Source: Flavobacterium segetis
Lineage (GTDB): Bacteria > Bacteroidota > Bacteroidia > Flavobacteriales > Flavobacteriaceae
NCBI RefSeq assembly: GCF_900129575.1
Contig: NZ_FQWE01000003.1
Location: 124,001-188,000 of the forward strand
Length of the DNA: 64,000 bases
Direction: 5' to 3'
In this document: positions 38,259 through 47,218 of the stretch, one piece after another
How the letters are laid out: each line of letters starts with the position of its first letter
How positions within the stretch are numbered: the first letter of the stretch is position 1
Made by a program: the position numbers and the translations under genes
Notes under the pieces: model-generated
Told to the model about the DNA's origin: nothing
Databases searched by the model: none
What the model saw: the letters and a program-made list of their open reading frames with translations, nothing else

Positions 38259-38501
38259 TTAATCTACTTTCTTATTTCCTCCTGCTGCTCCAGCGCCAAC
38301 AATATCTACTTTCTTATTACCTCCTGCAGCTCCAGCGCCAACAATATCTACTTTCTTATTTCCTCCTGCTGCTCCAGCTCCAACAATTTCAACGTTACCA
38401 TTACCTTCAATATTTACTGTAGCTTCTGTTTCAGGAGTTGTAAATGATGTTAATACCATTACTAAAGAGAATAAACCGGCTGTTAAGATTACTTTTTTCA
38501 T
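38259..38501 (-). CDS. Small secreted protein of three 14-residue repeats
   Basis: The 80-residue protein has a signal peptide (about 1-22, MKKVILTAGLFSLVMVLTSF), a short TTPETEATVNIEGNGN spacer, then three tandem copies of V(D/E)IVGAGAAGGNKK (37-50, 51-64, 65-78) and a final VD. Four of the five nucleotide differences among copies are synonymous (the fifth is Glu to Asp), which points to selection on the peptide. Each copy ends in Lys-Lys, a possible processing site. No family recognised. It lies between the TPR kinase operon and the LytTR regulator with its own terminator, so a signal or envelope role is only inferred. Confidence 0.8.
   Translation of the reverse strand: MKKVILTAGLFSLVMVLTSFTTPETEATVNIEGNGNVEIVGAGAAGGNKKVDIVGAGAAGGNKKVDIVGAGAAGGNKKVD
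38268..38393 (-). repeat. Three 42-bp coding tandem repeats
   Basis: Units are 38352-38393, 38310-38351 and 38268-38309 on the minus strand. They differ from each other at only two to five of 42 bases, mostly third codon positions. They keep frame and encode the repeated 14-residue peptide. Confidence 0.9.
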
Positions 38502-38677
38502 AATTTGGTTGTTGTTATATTTTTTAATTTTGTTTTTGTTTAAGAATCTAGATTTTTGTTAGATTCTGGCATAAAACTACATAGACAAGTTGAAAATCTT
38601 GAATAAAAAAAGGTATATATGGTAGAATACATGCAATTGTTAGTGAATGACCATCAATTTACAGTAACTGGTGAATT

Positions 38678-39502
38678 TTAAATTTCGAGGTAATTTCCGT
38701 TGGCAAATTCTGAAATTATTAAATCAATATTGATTTTATAGGTGCGCGAAAAAGGAAGTTTAACCGCACTATTTCTGATATAACACACTGAATTTCCCGT
38801 GTGTATTCTAGCAATATAATTTCGATTAACTATATAACTGTTATGAATTCTCAGAAACGGAAATGACAAAGCGCCCTCAAAGTGTTTTAACGTTTTAAAA
38901 GCAGTTACAATTTCACCATTGTATAAGTGAATGTCCGTAGAATTATTATCAGCTTTAAGATAACTAATATCTTTAGCGTTGATATATCTATAATCACCGT
39001 ACGATTTTATACATAATACAAATGATTTTTCTTGACTAACTAGTTCTTGTTGCGGCACACATACTGGAATTTCTGGAATAATTGTAGATTCAATTTTTTC
39101 TACCATTTGACCTCGGTCTTCATGAGGCTCTAATTTTTTTAGTTTTAGGATGAATTTTATGAAATCGATTTTTTCTACCGGTTTCAATATATAATCAGCA
39201 ACGCAATACTGAATAGCATCAAAGGCTAAATCTTTTCTATGAGTTGTAACAATAATTTTAGGTACTACTTTTAAATACCGATATAGTTCATTGATAAGAG
39301 AAAGGGATAAATTGCAGTTTTTATCCTTTGGATCAATTTCTAAAAATACGATATCAGGATTAAGTTCTAAAATCAAGTTTAGTCCATCCTCGTAATTATT
39401 AGCTGAATTCAAAAAATTAAGTTCTAAAAAACTATCGGCAACACTTTTGGTTTGTAAAATACTTTCCTGTTTATCATCAATAATAATATAAGAATAGATC
39501 AT
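38678..39502 (-). CDS. LytTR response regulator with Glu in place of the phospho-Asp
   Basis: The 274-residue protein has a receiver-like domain (1-120) with Asp9-Asp10, Thr85/Thr86 and Lys107 (YILKPVEK). The position normally holding the phospho-acceptor Asp is Glu55 (PDIVFLEIDP). The C-terminal LytTR DNA-binding domain (about 165-265) shows YINAKDISYLKADNNSTDIH, FLRIHNSYIVNRNYI and LPFSRTYK. A Glu at this site often mimics phosphorylation, so it may act without a kinase; none is adjacent. It is divergent from the outer-membrane protein gene. Confidence 0.9.
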   Translation of the reverse strand: MIYSYIIIDDKQESILQTKSVADSFLELNFLNSANNYEDGLNLILELNPDIVFLEIDPKDKNCNLSLSLINELYRYLKVVPKIIVTTHRKDLAFDAIQYCVADYILKPVEKIDFIKFILKLKKLEPHEDRGQMVEKIESTIIPEIPVCVPQQELVSQEKSFVLCIKSYGDYRYINAKDISYLKADNNSTDIHLYNGEIVTAFKTLKHFEGALSFPFLRIHNSYIVNRNYIARIHTGNSVCYIRNSAVKLPFSRTYKINIDLIISEFANGNYLEI

Positions 39503-39974
39503 TAATGATTTTTACTAGAATTGTTAGGGTTGTATGGCTGAAAATTAAACTATTGAAATGATTGAGATAATTCAATAATTAAGATTTAATTAGCTGATTA
39601 ATTAGAAAATGGGATGTATGAATCCGGTTCATTTTATAATTCATTTAAAAATAAGCATTTAACCGTTTTTTGATAACCGTTGTTAATATGTTTTTAACAA
39701 ATGTTAAAACAATAAGTTATAATGCAAATATATCCGTTAAAGAGCTTTTAAACGAATTTTATAAAGAAAGATAATTGTAGGTATAATTTGCATCTATAAC
39801 AATAAGTTATCTATATAAAATTGTTAATTCTATAAAATATTTAACAATACTTGAAAATTAAGTATCTTATTTAACAAAATTTTTAAGCAAAAAATTCCTG
39901 ACAAAAAAATATTTAGCACTGAAATAAAAAATGGATTATCTTACAAATTTATATTACTTTTATAAAAAAATTAC
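39503..39974. promoter_or_regulatory. Divergent regulatory region with operator-like repeats
   Basis: This 472-bp AT-rich gap holds a direct repeat TAACCGTT (39660-39667 and 39674-39681, 14 bases apart). It also has a palindrome TTTTAACA-AA-TGTTAAAA (39692-39709) and two exact copies of AACAATAAGTTAT (39708-39720 and 39798-39810, 90 bases apart). LytTR proteins bind short direct repeats containing a GTT core, so the first pair is a plausible site, although the spacing is shorter than typical. No gene is seen here. Confidence 0.45.
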
Positions 39975-40499
39975 ATGAAGAAAGTATTTATTTTGTTTGG
40001 ATTATTTGTTTACGCCGCTGGTATTAGTCAAGAAAAGGAAGCGCTCGATTTCAAGAAAAACGAAATCAAACTCAACGTAGCATTTTTAGTTGCAGGTGCT
40101 TTTGAAGGTACTTATGAAAGAATTCTAAATGAAGAATCTGCCTTTGGTATTGCTTTGTTTGTCCCAATAATTGACGATATTGAACCAAATTTTCAATTAA
40201 CTCCCTATTACCGCTATTATTTTGGCAAAAAGCCAGCTGCTGGTTTTTTTGCAGAAGGGTTTGGTATGTTAAACGCCTATGATAGTTATATTTACTCTAA
40301 TTCTAGTAGCAATTTTAATTATGTTATGGAAAATAGAACTGATTTTGCTCTAGGTTTTGGTTTAGGATCGAAATGGATCACCAAAAAGGGTTTTGTATTT
40401 GAAATAAATGCAGGCGTAGGACGAAATTTATTCAACAGTAATGACACTGATTACGAGATCGTTGGTCGTGGTGCAATTAGCTTCGGGTATCGCTTTTAA
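39975..40499 (+). CDS. Small outer-membrane beta-barrel protein
   Basis: The 174-residue protein has a signal peptide ending near AGISQ and alternating amphipathic strands (for example KLNVAFLVAGAFEGTYERIL, DFALGFGLGSKWITKKGFVF), ending in FGYRF, a terminal-aromatic barrel signature. It matches the general size of eight-stranded barrels. The function is unknown; divergence from the LytTR regulator suggests it may be a target. Confidence 0.8.
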   Translation: MKKVFILFGLFVYAAGISQEKEALDFKKNEIKLNVAFLVAGAFEGTYERILNEESAFGIALFVPIIDDIEPNFQLTPYYRYYFGKKPAAGFFAEGFGMLNAYDSYIYSNSSSNFNYVMENRTDFALGFGLGSKWITKKGFVFEINAGVGRNLFNSNDTDYEIVGRGAISFGYRF

Positions 40500-40507
40500 A
40501 AAATGAT

Positions 40508-40545
40508 AAAAATCCCAAATTATACTAAATGAATTTGGGATTTTT
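40508..40545. terminator. Terminator between the barrel protein and glyS
   Basis: A 14-bp stem AAAAATCCCAAATT / AATTTGGGATTTTT lies 9 bases after the plus-strand stop; A and T runs on both sides allow bidirectional use. Confidence 0.88.
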
Positions 40546-40597
40546 AATTGACTTCTAATTTTGGAATTGTAATATTCAAAAATTAGAATTTTATTTT

Positions 40598-42139
40598 CTA
40601 AATTTTCATCAACCAGTTTTTAATAGAAACTTCGTTTTCGATAATTGATTTCAAGTCTAAAATACTTACACGGTCTTGCTTCATAGTATCTCTATGACGA
40701 ATCGTTACTGTATTATCTTCAATTGTTTGATGATCTACTGTAATACAAAAGGGGGTTCCAAGTGCATCTTGTCTTCTATAACGTCTTCCCACTGCATCTT
40801 TCTCATCATATACAACGTTAAAATCCCATTTTAAATCTTCAATTATTTTATGTGCTATTTCAGGCAATCCATCCTTTTTGACTAGTGGTAAAACTGCCGC
40901 TTTTGTAGGTGCTAAAACTGATGGCAATTTTAAAACAGTTCTTGTGGATCCATCTTCTAATGTTTCTTCTTTTAATGATGTGGCAAAAACGGCTAAGAAC
41001 ATTCTATCTAATCCTACTGATGTTTCCACAACATAAGGAACATAATTCTGGTTCAATTCCGCATCAAAATACTGTAGTTTTCTACCTGAAAATTGCTCAT
41101 GAGCTTTTAAGTCGAAATCGGTGCGAGAATGAATTCCTTCTAGCTCTTTAAATCCAAAAGGAAAATTAAATTCGATGTCAGCGGCAGCGTTAGCATAATG
41201 AGCTAATTTTTCATGATCATGAAAACGATAATTTTCTTTACCTAGACCAAGAGATAAATGCCATTTTAAACGGGCTTCTTTCCAAAACTCATAATGCTTC
41301 ATTTCATCGCCTGGACGAACAAAAAATTGCATTTCCATTTGTTCAAATTCCCTCATTCTAAAAATAAATTGTCTTGCTACAATCTCGTTTCTAAAAGCTT
41401 TTCCTGTTTGTGCAATACCAAAAGGAACTTTCATTCGACCAGATTTCTGGACGTTTAGGAAATTTACAAATATACCCTGCGCAGTTTCTGGTCGTAAATA
41501 TAGATCCATCGCAGTTTCTGCAGAAGCACCTAATTTAGTTCCAAACATTAAATTAAATTGACGTACCTCGGTCCAATTTCTCGAACCTGTTTCTGGGCAA
41601 GCAATTTCTAATTCTTCAATTAATGCTTTAACATCTTCAAGATCTTCGTTGCCAAGCGAGCGACCCATCCTTTCTAGAATTTCTCTTTCTCGTGATTTAT
41701 ATTCAATTACCCGTGCATTAGTAGTAACAAATTCTTTCTCATTGAAAGCATCTCCAAAACGGGTTCGTGCTTTTTCAATTTCTTTGACCGCTTTTTGATT
41801 TAGCTTTTCTGCATAATCTTCAATCAAAACGTCAGCTCTATATCTTCTTTTTGAATCTTTGTTGTCAATTAATGGATCATTGAAAGCATCTACGTGACCT
41901 GAAGCTTTCCAAGTTGTAGGATGCATTAAAATTGACGAGTCCAGACCTACAATATTATCATTCAACTGAACCATTGCTTTCCACCAGTATTCGCGTATGT
42001 TCTTTTTTAATTCGACTCCGTTTTGTGCGTAATCATAAACTGCACTTAAACCATCATAAATTTCGCTTGATGGGAAAATAAATCCGTATTCTTTTGCATG
42101 CGAAATTACATTCTTAAATAAATCTTCTTGTTTTGCCAT
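40598..42139 (-). CDS. glyS: Glycyl-tRNA synthetase (class II, alpha2 type)
   Basis: The 513-residue enzyme charges tRNA-Gly. It is the homodimeric, archaeal/eukaryotic-like form: FKNVISHAKEYGFIFPSSEIY at the N-terminus, LRPETAQGIFVNF (motif 2 area), FRNEIVARQFIFRMREFEQMEMQ in parts and VETSVGLDRMFLAV. A C-terminal anticodon-binding domain (from about 400) has VGRRYRRQDALGTPFCITVD. It is a single gene. Confidence 0.96.
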   Translation of the reverse strand: MAKQEDLFKNVISHAKEYGFIFPSSEIYDGLSAVYDYAQNGVELKKNIREYWWKAMVQLNDNIVGLDSSILMHPTTWKASGHVDAFNDPLIDNKDSKRRYRADVLIEDYAEKLNQKAVKEIEKARTRFGDAFNEKEFVTTNARVIEYKSREREILERMGRSLGNEDLEDVKALIEELEIACPETGSRNWTEVRQFNLMFGTKLGASAETAMDLYLRPETAQGIFVNFLNVQKSGRMKVPFGIAQTGKAFRNEIVARQFIFRMREFEQMEMQFFVRPGDEMKHYEFWKEARLKWHLSLGLGKENYRFHDHEKLAHYANAAADIEFNFPFGFKELEGIHSRTDFDLKAHEQFSGRKLQYFDAELNQNYVPYVVETSVGLDRMFLAVFATSLKEETLEDGSTRTVLKLPSVLAPTKAAVLPLVKKDGLPEIAHKIIEDLKWDFNVVYDEKDAVGRRYRRQDALGTPFCITVDHQTIEDNTVTIRHRDTMKQDRVSILDLKSIIENEVSIKNWLMKI

Positions 42140-42237
42140 AGTACTGCAAAAATATAAAAAGTGATCTACTAAAAAAAGTAATTACGGCAACATTGAACGA
42201 TTGATTTGTTTATTTTTACAATTAAATCTCTGATTAT

Positions 42238-42921
42238 ATGTTTCAAAGCATCATTAATCTCTTTTTTCCAAAAGTTTGCTCGGGTTGTAATTCTTTTTTA
42301 TTAGCGAATGAAAAAGTAATTTGTACCGTATGTCGGCACGATATTCCGTTGACCAATCATCACTTAATAGCAGACAATGATGCTTTCAAAAAGTTTTATG
42401 GTCGAATTCCAATTCATCATGCGTCGGCATTGTTTTATTTTCATAAAAAAGGAATCGTCCAGCAACTTATCCATAATTTAAAATACAAAGGACATGAAGA
42501 AATAGGAACAATTCTAGGTGAATGGTATGCTGAAGATTTGAGAACAATTGATTTATTACAAAGTGTAGATCAAATCATTCCTGTTCCGCTACATCGCAGA
42601 AAATTAAAAGAAAGAGGTTATAATCAAGTTACGGCATTTAGCAAAGCGCTTTCTTTAAGTTTAAAGGTAGAGTATAATAATACTCTTTTAGTGCGTACTA
42701 TTTATTCAAAGACACAATCTAAAAAAAATCTTTTAGGAAGAACAGAAGGAATTGAATCTATTTTTGACGTTTGCTTCACTGAAAAAGATTACAACAAACA
42801 TTTTCTATTAATTGATGATGTGATTACAACTGGATCAACTTTAGAAGCTTGTTCTCGAGCATTGTTGAAAGTTCCAGGAGCCAGAATTAGTATTGTTTGT
42901 ATGGCAATGGCGCAATCTTGA
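42238..42921 (+). CDS. ComF-family phosphoribosyltransferase-like protein
   Basis: The 227-residue protein has an N-terminal zinc-ribbon (CSGCNSF, CTVCRHD), a central VQQLIHNLKYKGHEEIG and IIPVPLHRRKLKERGYNQ, and the PRPP-binding-like loop LIDDVITTGSTLEACSRAL near the C-terminus. ComF proteins act in DNA uptake in naturally competent bacteria, but the exact role is unclear in Bacteroidota. It is a single gene. Confidence 0.92.
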   Translation: MFQSIINLFFPKVCSGCNSFLLANEKVICTVCRHDIPLTNHHLIADNDAFKKFYGRIPIHHASALFYFHKKGIVQQLIHNLKYKGHEEIGTILGEWYAEDLRTIDLLQSVDQIIPVPLHRRKLKERGYNQVTAFSKALSLSLKVEYNNTLLVRTIYSKTQSKKNLLGRTEGIESIFDVCFTEKDYNKHFLLIDDVITTGSTLEACSRALLKVPGARISIVCMAMAQS

Positions 42922-43246
42922 TGGCTATTTACAATAATTGTTTATCAAGTGAATTATATCGCGCTATTTTATACATTTATTATTTAACATTACTTACTCA
43001 ATCTGATTTTACATAGAAATTTATTGAACTGAGTTTGCAATAATTTCTTTTTATTTACTTCTACAAAACAAAATCATTACTTTACAAAATTGGAATTGGA
43101 TTCTATATATCAAAGGATTATGAATTCTACAAAGCGCACTATCAATTAATTTAATGAAATTATAACGAATTAGAATTTCCGTTTCCAAAGTTTAATGAGT
43201 AAATTTGACTTGAATAATAGTACAAATTAATTTAAACAATCATATT
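42922..43246. other. Intergenic region between comF and sodA, nothing recognised
   Basis: AT-rich sequence without a recognisable gene or hairpin. The sodA promoter must be here, but I see no full TTG / TANNTTTG match. Confidence 0.4.
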
Positions 43247-43855
43247 ATGGCTTTCGAATTACCACAATTACCTTATGCTTATGACGCATTAGAACCAAAT
43301 ATTGATGCACGTACGATGGAAATCCATCATACAAAACATCATAACGCCTACACTACAAACTTGAATGCAGCTATTGCAGGAACAGATATGGAAGGCAAAA
43401 CAATAGAAAATATCTTGATCAACCTTGATATGAAAAACATGGCAGTTCGCAACAATGGCGGTGGTTTTTATAATCATAGCTTGTTTTGGACTGTTATGTC
43501 TCCAGATGGTGGAGGATTACCAACAGGTGATTTATTAGCTGCAATCGAAACTGCTTATGGAACTTTTGAAGAATTTAAAGCAAGTTTTAGTAAAGCGGGA
43601 GCTACACAATTTGGTTCAGGATGGGCTTGGCTTTGTGTACACAAAGGGGGGAAGGTTGAAGTTTGTGGAACTCCAAATCAAGACAATCCATTAATGCCAA
43701 GTATAGGTTGTGGCGGAACTCCAATTTTAGGAATGGATGTTTGGGAACACGCTTACTACTTGCATTATCAAAACAGAAGACCTGATTATATAGAAGCATT
43801 TTTTAATGTAATTAATTGGACTGAAGTTTCAAGAAGATTTGCTTTAGAGAAATAA
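43247..43855 (+). CDS. sodA: Superoxide dismutase (Fe/Mn type)
   Basis: The 202-residue enzyme dismutates superoxide in the cytoplasm. Metal ligands are visible in [11 protein letters not shown] (His27 or His28), [13 protein letters not shown] (second His) and [18 protein letters not shown] (Asp and His). The GGG near residue 68 and QNDNP-like loop leave Mn, Fe or cambialistic use open. A strong terminator follows. Confidence 0.95.
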   Translation: MAFELPQLPYAYDALEPNIDARTMEIHHTKHHNAYTTNLNAAIAGTDMEGKTIENILINLDMKNMAVRNNGGGFYNHSLFWTVMSPDGGGLPTGDLLAAIETAYGTFEEFKASFSKAGATQFGSGWAWLCVHKGGKVEVCGTPNQDNPLMPSIGCGGTPILGMDVWEHAYYLHYQNRRPDYIEAFFNVINWTEVSRRFALEK

Positions 43856-43881
43856 AATCTTCTCATAAATTAAGATAGATT

Positions 43882-43941
43882 AAAAAGACGGACTATAAAA
43901 AAGATAATTAAAATTTTTTATAGCCCGTCTTTTATTTTTTA
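43882..43941 (+). terminator. Terminator of sodA
   Basis: A long, nearly perfect stem of about 19 bp (AAAAGACGG.CTATAAAAAA with its complement, one mismatch) ends in TTTTATTTTTT. Confidence 0.88.
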
Positions 43942-43996
43942 AAAATTGATACAATTGTTAAGTTTCCTATTTCTACCGCTTTGACTTTATTCCAAT

Positions 43997-44026
43997 AAAA
44001 AAGGTGAAATTGCTTTCACCTTTTTT
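43997..44026. terminator. Second hairpin between sodA and purF
   Basis: A perfect 13-bp stem AAAAAAGGTGAAA / TTTCACCTTTTTT with a 4-base loop is flanked by runs usable in both directions. It probably ends the minus-strand purF transcript. The remaining bases to 44155 hold no gene. Confidence 0.8.
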
Positions 44027-44155
44027 GCCCCAAATCTACCATAAACTTAACCTACTAATATTATGGTTTAGTAAAACTATTAAAATTTTGTTTTGTTGCC
44101 AAATAAATTAGGCAACTAGCTTATATAGCCGATTAAAAGCTTATTGTGCTGATTT

Positions 44156-46054
44156 CTAGTATGCTCTGACATCTTTTCCCTCATAAAAATTCATAAATGC
44201 ACGATTTACGACACGGTTTCCTCCCGGTGTTGGATAATCACCTGTGAAATACCAGTCCCCTAAATTTTTAGGACATGCAATGTGTAAATCTTCAACGGTT
44301 TGAAAAATAATTTTTATTTCGGCTTTTATTTCTGGAGAACTCAACATTTCAGCAATTTTATCTGAAACCTCTTGAGGTGCAAATGGAGCATAAATAGCTG
44401 TCACATAATTTACAACTTCACTGTCATCAAAATTTTCCTGAGCTTTACATTTAGCATAAACCTCTTCAACAATATGATATATATCTCTTTCTCTTAATAG
44501 CTCTAATGCTGCTTTAAATGCTACTAATCCTTCTAGCTTAGCCATGTCAATTCCGTAACAATCAGGATAGCGTATTTGTGGTGCTGATGAAACAATTACA
44601 ATTCTTTTAGGATTTAATCGATCCATCATTTTTATGATACTCATTTTTAAAGTCGTACCACGCACAATGCTATCATCTATAATTACGAGATTGTCCGTTG
44701 GTTTAATAACACCATAAGTAACATCATATACGTGCGCAACTAGGTCGTCTCTACTACTATCCTCAGTAATAAAAGTTCTTAGTTTAGCATCTTTTATTGC
44801 TACTTTTTCTGTCCTAATCTTTACAGCAAGTAATTCTTGTAATGACTCTTTAGTTAATGCATTTCTATTTTGTAGGATGTAATTATTTTTCCTTTGATTT
44901 AAAAAATCCTGAGCTGCTTCTACAAGACCATAAAAAGAAGTTTCAGCCGTATTGGGAATATAGGAGAAAACAGTATTATCCGTATCTTGATCAATTGCAT
45001 CTAAAACTGCTGGCAGAATTAGTCTCCCTAATGTTTTTCTTTCTTGATAGATTTCAGCATCGCTACCTCTTGAAAAATAAATACGCTCAAAGGAACATGC
45101 TTTTTTAATTGTAGGAGTCAGTATTTCCTCCATAGAAATTTTTCCATTCTTCTTTATAATCAAAGCATTTCCAGGCTCAACTTCTTGAATTTTTTCAAAT
45201 GGAACATTAAAAACAGTTTGAATTACTGGTCTTTCAGATGCAACTACAACTATTTCATCATCTTGATAAAAATACGCAGGACGTATTCCAGCTGGATCTC
45301 TAAACACGAAAGCATCTCCATGTCCTAGTAATCCTGCCATAGCGTAACCGCCATCTAAGTTTTTTGATGCGCGTGTTAATATTTTTGCAACATCTAAACG
45401 CTCTGCAATTATTGGTGAGGCTTCTCTTTTATTTAAACCTTCATTTTTACATTCTTGATACAAGTCAGTAACGGCATCATCAAGGAAGTGACCAATTTTC
45501 TCCATTACAGTAACTGTGTCCGCCATCTCTTTTGGATGTTGACCAAGTTCAACTAAACTTTGAAAAAGCTCTTTTACGTTAGTCATATTAAAATTCCCAG
45601 CCAAAATTAGATTGCGATGCATCCAGTTATTTTGTCTTAAAAATGGGTGAACACTTTCAATACTGTTTTTACCAAAAGTTCCGTAGCGAACATGACCCAA
45701 AAATAATTCACCTAAGTACGGAATTTTCTTTTTTTGGAGAACGACATCATCCGCATATTCTGGATGAGCTGCCATTTCTTCATTAATTCGATCGTTGATT
45801 TGAGCAAAAACATCTTGTATTGGTTGTGCATGATTAGATCGAACCCTGCTTATATATCTTTCGCCAGGTTCAACGTCTAATTTTATACTCGCGAAACCAG
45901 CACCATCTTGTCCACGATTGTGCTGTTTTTCCATTAAAAGATACATTTTCTGAATCCCGTAAAAAGCAGTTCCGTATTTCTCCTTGTAGAATTCAAGCGG
46001 TTTAAGTAATCGTACTAATGCTATTCCGCATTCGTGTTGTAAAGCGTCGCTCAT
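44156..46054 (-). CDS. purF: Amidophosphoribosyltransferase (long Bacteroidota form)
   Basis: The enzyme makes 5-phosphoribosylamine, the first step of purine synthesis. I start it at MSDALQHECGIAL (46054, 632 residues); the frame is open 37 codons further, but that part is low-complexity. The Ntn-type glutaminase domain (nucleophile Cys9 in HECGIA, with NRGQDGAGFAS and GHVRYGTFG) precedes a PRPP-binding loop VIIDDSIVRGTTLK. It is longer than the roughly 500 residues of E. coli PurF, with extra sequence inside and at the C-terminus. Confidence 0.9.
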   Translation of the reverse strand: MSDALQHECGIALVRLLKPLEFYKEKYGTAFYGIQKMYLLMEKQHNRGQDGAGFASIKLDVEPGERYISRVRSNHAQPIQDVFAQINDRINEEMAAHPEYADDVVLQKKKIPYLGELFLGHVRYGTFGKNSIESVHPFLRQNNWMHRNLILAGNFNMTNVKELFQSLVELGQHPKEMADTVTVMEKIGHFLDDAVTDLYQECKNEGLNKREASPIIAERLDVAKILTRASKNLDGGYAMAGLLGHGDAFVFRDPAGIRPAYFYQDDEIVVVASERPVIQTVFNVPFEKIQEVEPGNALIIKKNGKISMEEILTPTIKKACSFERIYFSRGSDAEIYQERKTLGRLILPAVLDAIDQDTDNTVFSYIPNTAETSFYGLVEAAQDFLNQRKNNYILQNRNALTKESLQELLAVKIRTEKVAIKDAKLRTFITEDSSRDDLVAHVYDVTYGVIKPTDNLVIIDDSIVRGTTLKMSIIKMMDRLNPKRIVIVSSAPQIRYPDCYGIDMAKLEGLVAFKAALELLRERDIYHIVEEVYAKCKAQENFDDSEVVNYVTAIYAPFAPQEVSDKIAEMLSSPEIKAEIKIIFQTVEDLHIACPKNLGDWYFTGDYPTPGGNRVVNRAFMNFYEGKDVRAY

Positions 46055-46167
46055 TGTATTGTAATTTGTTGTTGTTGTTGTTGAGTTATCCTGAAGATTA
46101 ATGAAATTAGATTTCATTTTTTTAGTAAAGTTAAACTGAAATTTATTGCTTATTTTTTTAGACAAAA

Positions 46168-46188
46168 AAACCCCGTTTCCGAGGTGTT
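46168..46188 (-). terminator. Terminator of the PfkB-family kinase gene
   Basis: On the minus strand, CCTCG / CGGGG with one G-T pair is followed by seven T residues, directly after the stop codon. Confidence 0.6.
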
Positions 46189-46193
46189 CATTA

Positions 46194-47117
46194 CTATAAT
46201 TCTATATCAAATTGAGTTAGTGATTTGAATTGTTTCAATCGTGATAAAACTTCACTCTTATCTAATTCAATCATTCTTTGAGTACCAAATTTCTCAACGC
46301 AAAACGAAGCTAAATTAGAACCTTGGATGATGGCGTTTTTCATGTTTTCGAATGAAATATTTTCGCTTTGAGTGATGTAACCTGCAAATCCACCTGCAAA
46401 AGTATCGCCTGCTCCTGTAGGATCAAAAACTTCTTCTAATGGTAATGCTGGAGCAAAGAAAACTTCTTTATCATGAAACAGCAATGCTCCATGTTCTCCT
46501 TTCTTTATGACAACGTATTTCGGGCCCATCATTTGAATTTTGGCTGCAGCCTTAACCAGAGAATATTCTCCAGAAAGCTGACGCGCCTCTTCATCATTAA
46601 TTGTAATTACATCAACACGTTTAATTACTTCTAGAAGTTCTGGCAAGGCACAATCCATCCAAAAATTCATAGTATCTAAAACAACTAATTTTGGCTGTGT
46701 TGTCATTTGGTCTAAAACACTACTTTGAACAAGCGGATGTAAGTTTCCTAACATTACTATGTCAGCATTTTTATATTCTTGAGGTACTCTTGGCTGAAAA
46801 TCAGCTAAAACATTTAATTGCGTATCTAAAGTATCTCTTGAATTTAAATCATTATGATACCTTCCACTCCAGAAAAATGTTTTACCCCCTTTTACAACTT
46901 CAAGTCCTGAAATATCAATATTTCTTGAAGTTAATAAATCTAAATATTCTTGTGGAAAATCATCGCCAACTACAGAAACTATAGCCGATTGTACATTAAA
47001 AAAAGAAGCCGAAAGACCAATATAAGTTCCTGCACCACCTAAAATTTTATCGGTTTTTCCAAAAGGAGTTTCAATTGCATCAAAAGCTACTGTTCCAACA
47101 ATCAATAATTTATTCAT
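46194..47117 (-). CDS. PfkB-family carbohydrate/nucleoside kinase
   Basis: The 307-residue ribokinase-superfamily kinase has an N-terminal GGAGTYIGLSASFF substrate-binding motif and a C-terminal DPTGAGDTFAGGFAGYI with the catalytic Asp and anion hole. Similarity to adenosine/ribokinase-like kinases of Bacteroidota is clear, but the substrate cannot be fixed. Its position beside purF suggests a nucleoside or ribose substrate; this is inference. Confidence 0.9.
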   Translation of the reverse strand: MNKLLIVGTVAFDAIETPFGKTDKILGGAGTYIGLSASFFNVQSAIVSVVGDDFPQEYLDLLTSRNIDISGLEVVKGGKTFFWSGRYHNDLNSRDTLDTQLNVLADFQPRVPQEYKNADIVMLGNLHPLVQSSVLDQMTTQPKLVVLDTMNFWMDCALPELLEVIKRVDVITINDEEARQLSGEYSLVKAAAKIQMMGPKYVVIKKGEHGALLFHDKEVFFAPALPLEEVFDPTGAGDTFAGGFAGYITQSENISFENMKNAIIQGSNLASFCVEKFGTQRMIELDKSEVLSRLKQFKSLTQFDIEL

Positions 47118-47218
47118 TTTTTTCGTTTCGAATTAAGACGCAAAGATAGTTTATAACAACTAAAATTGCAACGCGTTTAAAATGTAAAGTTTTAATAATT
47201 TTGAATATTAATCACATC

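Noticed and set aside
38268..38393. Tandem repeats as a CRISPR-like array
   Set aside because: The units are directly adjacent without spacers, keep the reading frame and encode protein.
44095..44116. Hairpin GTTGCC / GGCAAC downstream of purF
   Set aside because: No T run on either strand; the stronger hairpin at 43997-44026 is the better terminator.
46066..46084. GTT trinucleotide run upstream of purF
   Set aside because: A short microsatellite in the leader or low-complexity upstream frame; no function inferred, though it argues against the longer purF start.
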